Shown in pieces: positions 12,577 through 21,200 of a DNA stretch of 64,000 bases. The DNA is from Telmatactis stephensoni (lineage: Eukaryota; Cnidaria; Anthozoa; Actiniaria; Isophelliidae). The translations under genes were made by a program, and so were the position numbers. Position 1 is the stretch's first letter; the number at the start of each line of letters is the position of its first letter. The DNA lies in assembly GCA_029948255.1 (NCBI GenBank), contig JALIZF010001858.1:682001-746000 (forward strand), given 5' to 3'. The notes below the pieces were generated by a model, which worked only from the letters and a program-made list of their open reading frames with translations, did not search any database and was not told the origin of the DNA.

Positions 12577-12645
12577 GTAAGTACAAATTTATTTATTTGC
12601 GATAAAAATTTATTCCAACTTCCAAATGTGGTAAGTACAAATTTT
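12542..12645 (+). repeat. 54-bp tandem duplication containing a splice donor
   Basis: TTTGCGATAAAAATTTATTC through GTAAGTACAAATTTA occurs twice in direct tandem with a 54-bp period, creating a second GTAAGT donor at 12631. Reading through the first donor adds 18 codons in frame with no stop. Confidence 0.85.
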
Positions 12646-12709
12646 CTTATATGGAAGAAGCAGCTCGGGTGAGCTCAAGCGAAAACAGAACATTTTTATA
12701 AGGAATTTA

Positions 12710-12954
12710 TAATAATAATACGGTATCTTTATTTAAACCGAGGCTAGTCCCTTCAGTATGGAGTGAAACACTGTTAGTCTATAAATGGGAGCCCTGACAA
12801 TAAATGAAAATAAAATACGAAATAATTTATCACAAAAATTATAAAATTACAACTTTGTATAGACTGTTAGCAAGAGAGCATAAATAAATAAATATTTATG
12901 CTCTCTTGCTGTTAGCTAATAAATATGTATAAATACGAAAAACTATAAAAATCT
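12710..12954 (-). mobile_element. 3' end of a decayed LINE, left of the LTR element
   Basis: AT-rich sequence that continues, after one copy of the AATCT duplication and the LTR element are removed, into the LINE reverse-transcriptase remnant at 17607-18135. It contains no frame and reads like a LINE 3' tail. It includes a hairpin around AGCAAGAGAGCATAAATAAA and its complement. Confidence 0.5.
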
Positions 12955-13105
12955 TGTAACGTTATACCCACGTGTTTAAATAATCAATAGTTCATCAATT
13001 GTAATACGATAGTCGCTTATGACCTAGCTCTCTTACCATCTGACTTGGAATAAAGAACAACGCACGAACAACTCTCCGTCTCCACAATTTACTATAAACG
13101 TTACA
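12955..13105 (+). repeat. 5' LTR
   Basis: 151 bp, beginning TGTAACGTT and ending AACGTTACA, so the termini form a 9-bp inverted repeat with TG...CA ends. It contains CACGTG near its start and AATAAA at 13049-13054 as a possible polyadenylation signal. Confidence 0.95.
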
Positions 13106-13118
13106 TGGTGTCAGAAGT
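13106..13118 (+). other. Primer-binding site of the LTR element
   Basis: TGGTGTCAGAAGT abuts the LTR. TGG pairs with the CCA end of a tRNA. The tRNA species is not determined here. Confidence 0.75.
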
Positions 13119-13130
13119 TACCAAAAAACC

Positions 13131-16100
13131 ATGCCTACCGACCCGCCTACGGACCCTCAGGTAACTCGAATCATGACGGCAAACATTCCTCTACCGTCCA
13201 AACTAGAAACGGATGGGTGTCTAGCTACGAATTGGAAACGCTTCAAACGAAACTGGAGTAACTACGAAGTTGCCTCAAGACTCAACAAAGAACCTAAAGA
13301 CCTTCGTACTGCTACGCTTTTGACTTGTATCGGGTCTGATGCTTTAGAAGTCTTTGATGGCTTTGTTCTCAACGATGGAGAAGATAAAGATATCGATATT
13401 ATTCTACAAAAGTTTGAAGAATACTACGTTGGAAAAACAAATGAAATCTACGAACGCTACAAGTTCAATTCCCGAGTACAGGAAGACGGTGAGTCAATCG
13501 ATGAATTTATAACCGCTCTACGCCGCTTAGTTAAAACATGTAATTATGGAACACTAGCTGAACACATGATACGTGACAGAATTGTCATTGGAATCTGCGA
13601 CAGCGGTCTGCGAAAAAAGCTACTAGAATGCAAAGATCTTACTCTGAACTCGTGTATTGATAAGTGCCGAGCAAGCGAAACCACATCCAAACAACTAAGA
13701 GACATAACTAGCAGTCAAATAGACAATATTCATGCCGTTAGAACTAGGAAACCAACTACAAACAAACCTAAACCGGGTACGTCAGTCCAAAACAATGATC
13801 GGAATGTTCCAACAATAACATGCAAATTCTGTGCGAAAACCCACATCCGCAAAAAGGAAGAATGCCCAGCATGGGGAAAGACATGTACCAAGTGTGGCAA
13901 AATGAACCATTTTGCAATCAAATGCCCATCCTCTCAACCAATTCACCGAGACACCGTTCACGCTGTGGCTGACACACAACAGGCGATGTCACAAATTGAT
14001 CGAGACGAAGATTACACGTTTGCCCTCGATGATCCTGTCAACGGTCACGCAAATACCAATAACAACAGTTTCCCTAGGAAACTCTACGCTCACTTGACGA
14101 TCTACAATGAGATAATAAAGTTCCAACTTGACTGTGGAGCCACCGTTAACATCATGCCATCTGACCTTTATGTCCAAGCGACGAATGACAAGGAATTAAA
14201 GTCTCTGAAACCGAACGCCAGAAAACTCCTCATGTTTAATCAGACTGAGCTGCCAGCTCTAGGCACGACTACTCTCCTCACAGCCAACACTAAAACCGGC
14301 CAACTTCACAAGCTAGATTTCGTCATAGTGAAAGAAGGATTAAAACCTCTCCTCGGAGCCCCATCCATCCAAGAACTTAACCTCATGACTATCAATGAAG
14401 AAAATATTCTGGCACTTTACTCAATGTCAACTATGTCACGCAGTCCAACCACGCTCAGCGATGTACTTCAAGATTACAATGACGTTTTTGTCGGGGAAGG
14501 AAAACTGCACGACGAACTTCACCTAGAAGTGGACAAGAGCATACCCCCTGTAAAGCTCCCAGTAAGAAAGGTCCCAGTCTCACTCCAGCAACCCCTCAAA
14601 GATGAGTTAGACCGCCTTCTTCAGATGGGAATCATCGCAAAAGTGGAGGTCCCTACCGAGTGGATATCAGCCATGGTTGTAGCCCGCAAACGAAATGGCA
14701 AGATCCGCCTATGTATAGATCCAAAACCGTTAAACCAAGCACTAAAAAGAAACCATTACCCACTTCCGGTCATTGAAGACCTGCTACCATGCCTCTCTAA
14801 CGCAAAGATCTTCACTGTCGTCGACGCTAAAAATGGATTCTGGCATGTCCCTCTCGACATCGAAAGCAGCCTCCTCACCACCTTCTCAACTCCATGGGGC
14901 CGGTATCGCTGGATCAGGATGCCGTTCGGAATATCTCCAGCCCCTGAAGAATTCCAGCGACGCTTAGACAACGCCCTTGAGGCTCTCGACGGAGTACAAC
15001 CAATATATGATGATATTCTAATCTACGGTTGTGGAAACACTGACGAAGAAGCCACCGCTGATCACGACCAGAAGTTAAACTCCCTTCTTCAACGCTGCAG
15101 AGAAAAAGGAATTAAGCTCAACAGAGAAAAGCTGAAATATCGACAACGAGAGGTCACCTTCATGGGCCATGTTGTTTCTGCAGACGGGTTAAGACCCGAT
15201 CCAGCAAAGATAGATGCTATACTCAACATGCCAACCCCGCAAAACAAACAGGATATCAGAAGACTACTGGGGATGGTAAACTACCTCCAGAAGTTCTCGC
15301 CAAACCTCTCCGATGCCACGGCAGATCTACGACAACTCCTCCAGGAAGACGTACTATTCCTCTGGGACCCCAAGGTCCACGGCGAATCTCTCAGCAAACT
15401 AAAACATTTGCTAACAACTGCACCACTGCTTAAATACTTTGATGCTACAGAGGACGTGGAATTACAATGCGATGCGTCGGACAGAGGTCTCGGTGCCGGT
15501 CTCTTGCAGAAGGGGCAACCAGTTGCCTACGCCTCTAGATCCCTCACCCCAGCTGAGCAACAGTATGCTCAGATCGAGAAAGAAATGCTAGCCATTGTCT
15601 TCGGGACACAAAAGTTCGACCAGTACATATATGGTAGAAAAACAAAAGTAGAAACCGACCATAAGCCCCTCGAATCCATACTCAAGAAAAGCATACTTAG
15701 TGCTCCAAAACGTCTTCAAAGAATGATGATGAGACTCCAACGGTACGACCTAGTAGTCACCTACAAAAAGGGGTCACAGATGTACATGGCCGATACACTC
15801 AGCAGAGCCTACTTACCTACTAGCCAAGGCGACGACTTTGATGAAGACGTTCTTACACTCTCTGGCGGACGTAGCGAGGTCGAGATCGATATCGAAAGCG
15901 TCAACGCTCTACAGTACCTAGCTGCCTCAGACGACACTGTCACTAAAATACGACACGCCACGGATCGGGACCATGACATGAATTCCCTCAAGACCATCAT
16001 ACGACAAGGATGGCCAGACGACAAGGCCTCCGTCCCTGACAGCCTTGCTACTTACTTCTCTTTCAGAGATGAACTGTCAATCCATGACGGATTGATTTTT

Positions 16101-17288
16101 AAAGGGGAGAGACTTGTGATCCCTCCCAACGCCAGACTCTTTGTGAAAGAAAGACTTCATGCCGGCCACATAGGAATTCAAGGCTCTTTACGTAGGGCCC
16201 GAGAACTTGTTTACTGGCCAGGCATGAACCAGGACATCTCAGAGTTCGTATCGCAATGCTCAATATGCCACAACCACCCCCGGGAGCTACAAAAAGAGCC
16301 ACTGATATCCCATGACATCCCGGAAGTGCCTTGGTCCAAGGTGGGGTGCGACCTCTTCCAAGCTGACCAGCATGCGTACCTGATCACGGTGGACTACTAC
16401 TCCAATTTCTTTGAAGTAGACCGCCTTCAAAACAAGACGGCCAAAGAAATCATCCTGAAACTCAAACAGCATTTTGCACGTCATGGACTCCCAACCACCT
16501 TAATATCTGACAATGGCCCTCCATACAACTCAGCAGCGTTCGCTGACTTTGCCAAACGCTACGGGTTTGAACATATCACAAGTTCCCCGGGTTACGCGCA
16601 ATCAAATGGGAAAGCCGAAAACGCCGTGAAGACCGCAAAGGCAATTATGCTAAAAGCTGCCGAGTCCCACAGTGACCCATATCTTGCACTGCTTGACTGG
16701 CGCAATACACCCACTGAAGGATTGGACAGTTCCCCCGCACAGAGACTCTTCAGCAGAAGGACAAGAACCCGACTCCCTACTGCCACATCGCTACTAATAC
16801 CGGAAATCCAGAGAGATACACGAGAAAAACTTAGAATCCGCAAAGCGAAGCAGGCTTTCTACTTCCATGTCAGAACCAAAGAACTACCGGAACTTCAGGT
16901 GGGCGACACTGTCCGCGTCAAACCTCTTCAGCCAACAAATGCCCACAAACCCTGGGTAAAGGCAACAGTTCAGGGAAAGGCGGACATCCGCAGCTACCAA
17001 GTCCGCACCGAAAACGGGCGAGAATTCCGTCGCAACAGGAGACATCTTGTCTCAGTGACAGAACCTACAACGCCCCCACTACTTCCCACTAACGACCCTA
17101 CTCCAGCGGAACAGCATCAGAGAAACAACCACAACATCCAAGCAGAACCAGCCACAATTACCGAGAATCAAAGACCTCCCTTAGTCATGTCCCCGCAGAA
17201 GCAGCCTGAAGTGAGCCAAGACCACTACCAGACACGATCAGGACGAATTAGCAAGCCACCGGCTTACCTTAAAGACTACGAAACATAA
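13131..17288 (+). CDS. Gag-pol polyprotein of the Ty3-type element
   Basis: A single 1385-codon frame starts 25 bases after the LTR with good context (ACCATGCC). In order: a Gag capsid-like region (1-200); two cysteine-rich zinc motifs at about 231-265, the second CTKCGKMNHFAIKC (CX2CX4HX4C); an aspartic protease with D334 in LDCGATVN, so Cys replaces the usual Ser/Thr of DSG/DTG; reverse transcriptase with YDD at 626-628; RNase H with CDASDRGLGAGLL (D781); integrase zinc finger H1010, H1013, C1043, C1046; and integrase catalytic D1074, D1127, E1163 (35 residues between the last two). The tail holds a GPY/F-like region ending RRNRRHL. Gag and Pol lie in one frame without a frameshift. All key residues are present apart from the protease variant. 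It copies and integrates the element only. Confidence 0.95.
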   Translation: MPTDPPTDPQVTRIMTANIPLPSKLETDGCLATNWKRFKRNWSNYEVASRLNKEPKDLRTATLLTCIGSDALEVFDGFVLNDGEDKDIDIILQKFEEYYVGKTNEIYERYKFNSRVQEDGESIDEFITALRRLVKTCNYGTLAEHMIRDRIVIGICDSGLRKKLLECKDLTLNSCIDKCRASETTSKQLRDITSSQIDNIHAVRTRKPTTNKPKPGTSVQNNDRNVPTITCKFCAKTHIRKKEECPAWGKTCTKCGKMNHFAIKCPSSQPIHRDTVHAVADTQQAMSQIDRDEDYTFALDDPVNGHANTNNNSFPRKLYAHLTIYNEIIKFQLDCGATVNIMPSDLYVQATNDKELKSLKPNARKLLMFNQTELPALGTTTLLTANTKTGQLHKLDFVIVKEGLKPLLGAPSIQELNLMTINEENILALYSMSTMSRSPTTLSDVLQDYNDVFVGEGKLHDELHLEVDKSIPPVKLPVRKVPVSLQQPLKDELDRLLQMGIIAKVEVPTEWISAMVVARKRNGKIRLCIDPKPLNQALKRNHYPLPVIEDLLPCLSNAKIFTVVDAKNGFWHVPLDIESSLLTTFSTPWGRYRWIRMPFGISPAPEEFQRRLDNALEALDGVQPIYDDILIYGCGNTDEEATADHDQKLNSLLQRCREKGIKLNREKLKYRQREVTFMGHVVSADGLRPDPAKIDAILNMPTPQNKQDIRRLLGMVNYLQKFSPNLSDATADLRQLLQEDVLFLWDPKVHGESLSKLKHLLTTAPLLKYFDATEDVELQCDASDRGLGAGLLQKGQPVAYASRSLTPAEQQYAQIEKEMLAIVFGTQKFDQYIYGRKTKVETDHKPLESILKKSILSAPKRLQRMMMRLQRYDLVVTYKKGSQMYMADTLSRAYLPTSQGDDFDEDVLTLSGGRSEVEIDIESVNALQYLAASDDTVTKIRHATDRDHDMNSLKTIIRQGWPDDKASVPDSLATYFSFRDELSIHDGLIFKGERLVIPPNARLFVKERLHAGHIGIQGSLRRARELVYWPGMNQDISEFVSQCSICHNHPRELQKEPLISHDIPEVPWSKVGCDLFQADQHAYLITVDYYSNFFEVDRLQNKTAKEIILKLKQHFARHGLPTTLISDNGPPYNSAAFADFAKRYGFEHITSSPGYAQSNGKAENAVKTAKAIMLKAAESHSDPYLALLDWRNTPTEGLDSSPAQRLFSRRTRTRLPTATSLLIPEIQRDTREKLRIRKAKQAFYFHVRTKELPELQVGDTVRVKPLQPTNAHKPWVKATVQGKADIRSYQVRTENGREFRRNRRHLVSVTEPTTPPLLPTNDPTPAEQHQRNNHNIQAEPATITENQRPPLVMSPQKQPEVSQDHYQTRSGRISKPPAYLKDYET

Positions 17289-17444
17289 ACGTTGTTGTGC
17301 AGGTTACCTGCCAACCATTGACTCTATATTAGCCTTATATAACCAAAATTGTTACTGTTCCCGTAAACCAAGGTTTTCGATCTTTGATTTTTTTTTTCTT
17401 TGATTTTTAGCAAAGCCAAAAAGACGACCCCGTCTCTCCATCTG

Positions 17445-17455
17445 AGGAAGGGGGA
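17445..17455 (+). other. Polypurine tract of the LTR element
   Basis: GAGGAAGGGGGA directly precedes the 3' LTR, the expected place for plus-strand priming. Confidence 0.8.
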
Positions 17456-17606
17456 TGTAACGTTATACCCACGTGTTTAAATAATCAATAGTTCATCAAT
17501 TGTAATACGATAGTCGCTTATGACCTAGCTCTCTTACCATCTGACTTGGAATAAAGAACAACGCACGAACAACTCTCCGTCTCCACAATTTACTATAAAC
17601 GTTACA
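17456..17606 (+). repeat. 3' LTR
   Basis: 151 bp. By eye it is identical base for base with the 5' LTR at 12955-13105. Confidence 0.95.
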
Positions 17607-18135
17607 AATCTATTATAAATTGTGGCACCTTTATAGTAAAAAGACCTTTTAGTGGCCTCAGTCCTTACAGTGGGAACCCGGAGAAAGTCACCCTGACGGG
17701 TACTTATGATCACAATATCTCTATAAAACAAATCACGTAAAGATTGTGGGACTTTCTTGTTAATACACTTTTTAACAAGCCTTAAAACATGTTAGCGTAA
17801 CGTTTATCTCTACGACTTTTTTGACTTTTAGAGTCCCTTTTTAGAAAATCTAGGGCAGTGTCACTTGCATCACACTTTACAACGACTCTCGCAGCACGAC
17901 GTTCACGGAAGACGCTCTAGCTTGTCCACATCACCCTTGTTACAGCAAGCCCAAACACTGTCACAGTACTCTAGAACTGGTAGTATAGATGACTTATACA
18001 AAGTATCAGCAGCGTGTCGTCAGATTTCTTGATATGCTTGAAACTTTTCACTCTCAGATGAACTTCTATTTTCGCTCGCCATAAAACCAGCTAGAATGGA
18101 TCTACGTACTATCAAAAACAACTAAGTAAGAATGT
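17607..18135 (-). pseudogene. Decayed LINE reverse-transcriptase C-terminus
   Basis: On the minus strand, about 17975-17925 reads LYKSSILPVLEYCDSVW. After a frame change it continues RRAARVVVKCDASDTALDF, then near 17730-17612 FYRDIVIISTRQGDFLRVP and KRSFYYKGATIYNRF. This order matches the C-terminal part of non-LTR (jockey/CR1/RTE-like) reverse transcriptases. Stops and frameshifts interrupt it. The LTR element interrupts it right at the end of the ORF: the target duplication splits IYNRF from a stop codon. Confidence 0.7.
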
Positions 18136-18224
18136 TTGCACTTAGAGTGAGACAACTGCATGGGTTGCCTGTGGCGTGTTGAGCCGTCGCCGGCGGGCTT
18201 CCTGTGGAAATTCAACGCTCCAAA

Positions 18225-21200
18225 ATGGCGGCCAGTGAAAGTATTTGTGACCAGGAAAAAGCATTGGAACAAGTTAAACTTCTAATACGAACTTTTCCCG
18301 ACTTTCCAAAACCTGGTATTCAATTCAAGTAAAGTATATGTCAATTTATTTTATTAGATGTACATTATTTCTACGAAGCTCTTGGAAACTCTTTCCTGAC
18401 TTTCGCAATTCGCTCTCTTTGCATTATGGTCTCTTGGAAATCCAGTTTTTGGACATCCAATGTCAAGAAAGTGAAGAAGCCTAGACTAACTTTTCAAGGA
18501 AAAAGAGCTGAACACTGCTTTTTTAGTACAAAAGCACACTGTCTATTGCTGAACTCATGATCCACTGATTTGCCAAAATTCATGGTATAAAATGAACAGA
18601 TTCAGTTTTTCTCATAAAAAGTCTTAATTAGCTTGTATTTGAACTTAGGTTACTGAGCTACATGTTAAATTCTGTTTTTATTGTGGGACTGTTTAATTTG
18701 TTTAGTAATCCAGAATCAACCTTGGATTGTTTTCCTTACAAGTGGTACTTGTGTGAGATTTAACTTACTGTAGCAGTTCCAAAATACCAGTCATGTGGTA
18801 CCTTTCACCCATTTGAATTGAAAAGCCATTTCCTAAAATATCAGTTGAGTGAGTCCTGTACTAGCCAAAGCCTCTGTTTCACTACATACTGTCATGTACT
18901 GACAATGGTGATTGCTGAAATAAAGCAGCTTTAGTCAATAATTCAGCAATATATAATTTACATGATAACAAAATTTATAAAGAGCTAGTGTACTGAGAAC
19001 GAGGATTTGGCTAGTGCAGGATTCACTCAACTGTATCTTGGGAAATGGCTATTGAACCATCACTTAACCAAACTGAAAGTAATGCCAGATTTATGATAAT
19101 GTAATTTCATTTTTTTGCTGTTTGGTTCAATGTTGCTGTTTTAATTTTTAAGAGACCTAGTGATATTCAGATTTTCACACTTACTGTAATGATACTGACC
19201 TATTTCAAGGAGCAAGTGTAGCTTAGTTTGTTAGTGCGCTGCTTTCTGAAGCGAGAGGTCACGAGTTCAATTCTCTGTCGGATCACCTCACACTTGTTTC
19301 AACTTCTTTCCATTCCGTGTAGCTTTAATTAGCTTTAAATACCCTTAAAACAGAGCACTGATGGAAAGAGGGGGGTAAAGAGCGCACCGTCGGCTTCCCG
19401 GGAGACCAGCGTTCAGCTGAAGGAACTACCGACACTAAATATGGCCTTTTTTTTACCTTTAAAACCACTTAACACACAGTGCTAACATGTCAGCATTTTC
19501 TAGAGTAAAGTAGGCTAGTAAATTTTACTATTTGCAGTGCACATATTGAGGAATAGCAGTTAGCTCTCAAAAATGTGGTAGAAGTTGAAGCCGCTAACTT
19601 GCTGTTTTAATCATTTTGGTTTAGGGATATTTGCCCAATACTGAAAGATCCCAGGGCACTTAAAACTGTCACTGATGTGATTACTGATCACATCAAGAAA
19701 AATGTTGGACATATAGATGCTATAGTTGGTAAGTCCTGCACAATAAATATTATAACCCTTGGAGAGTGGGTCAGAATTTTAGAGTCATTGCCACAAATCC
19801 TAACCTCTTCCCTACAGAGTAAAAATAATATTATCAAGTTGGTGGTGTTTTTATAAGTAATACATGTACCATGACCCTGAGGGATATTAGTGATTAAATG
19901 TCCCCGAAGCCGAGGGAGGTTTAGTGGCCTTGGGACTTTTACTAAACCTCCCCAGGCTGAGGGGACATTTAATCACTAATATCCCGAAGAAGTCATGGTA
20001 TTACTTTGTAATACCATGATCACCGAGGAAATAAACGAAATATACTTCGCTGTTTGTTCATCCAAAACTTGAAAATATTATACAATTCTTTTACCAATTG
20101 TGCATAACCCTGTTCTCTGGGGACTTTCGAAAATAGATTTCTTTGTTATATACTTACAATGAACAAGTATTTATAGGTTGTTAATCAATTTGAAAGCTAA
20201 ATGCTTTCTTTGTGTCGTTATGCTCATGCGCAAAATAGAATGCATAGATCCCACACGCGTAAGAGTGTGCAGTGGTAAGAGGTATCGGTGCGTTAGAAAG
20301 TTATAGAGTTTCGGGACAGCGTGCAAAGTTGTCCCGATCGTCCCGATGATTGCGTTAAATGAGGGACAACCACTCATGAATAACATGAGGGACGATTAGT
20401 TCTAATCGTCCCTCATTAATTATGGATGAGGGACGATTAGTTCTAATTATCCCTCATTCATAATTAATGAGGGAATATTAGAATTAATTTTTCCCTCTTT
20501 CTATTCATGAGGGAGGGATGTTAGCGATTAAACGTCCCTCCAAAAACAATAGATCCTGAGGTGATCATGGTATTAACACAGAAAGCCCATACTTCTTCTT
20601 TGGAAAGCAATGAGTGGTTCGTCCTCGGAGACCCAGGGCGTCAGGGAGGGGGGAGGGGAGCGGAGGGGAAAGGAAAGAGGGGAAAAGGACGCTCTGGGCT
20701 TTTGACTACCCCTAACTTGTCTTGAGGCCAAAATTAATCCAATTAGATGGTCTAACGTAAACAAAGTTCAAATGACAAAAATATCTGGCTCATTTCAATT
20801 TTCGCTTTGATATAGTGACAGTTGCTCAGCCATATCCTGTGAGAAGTTCCTCAAATACATCTTGTTTCACCAAGGTCTTTGCAATTTTTCTATATTTTTC
20901 ACTCTAAACTCATTGTATTGCAAAATATATGAAAGAGATTACGTATTTATTGTTTAAAAGTCGCGGTGAGCTGGAAACATGGTTCTTTTCAAACTAAACG
21001 TGACAGCTTGTATTGTTTAAAGTCGTGGCGATGCGTGGGGTCAACTTGCTTACTGGTAATTTTAGATGATTTTCATCTAATGGCACAAACGCTTCTGATT
21101 GGCCTCATTATAATTAAATTATAATGAGGCCAATCAGAGCCTTTGTTGACGTTTGGCCTCAAGACAAGTTAGGGGTAGTCAAAAGCCCAGGGCGTCCTTT

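Larger units (their letters stand above)
12955..17606 (+). mobile_element. Complete Ty3-type LTR retrotransposon
   Basis: The 4652-bp element is bounded by 151-bp LTRs that I read as identical, flanked by a 5-bp target duplication AATCT (12950-12954 and 17607-17611). It carries one gag-pol frame, a primer-binding site directly after the 5' LTR and a purine-rich tract directly before the 3' LTR. Domain order protease - reverse transcriptase - RNase H - integrase places it in the Ty3/gypsy (Metaviridae) group. It has no envelope frame and no chromodomain that I can see. Identical LTRs and an unbroken frame indicate a recent insertion. Confidence 0.95.
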
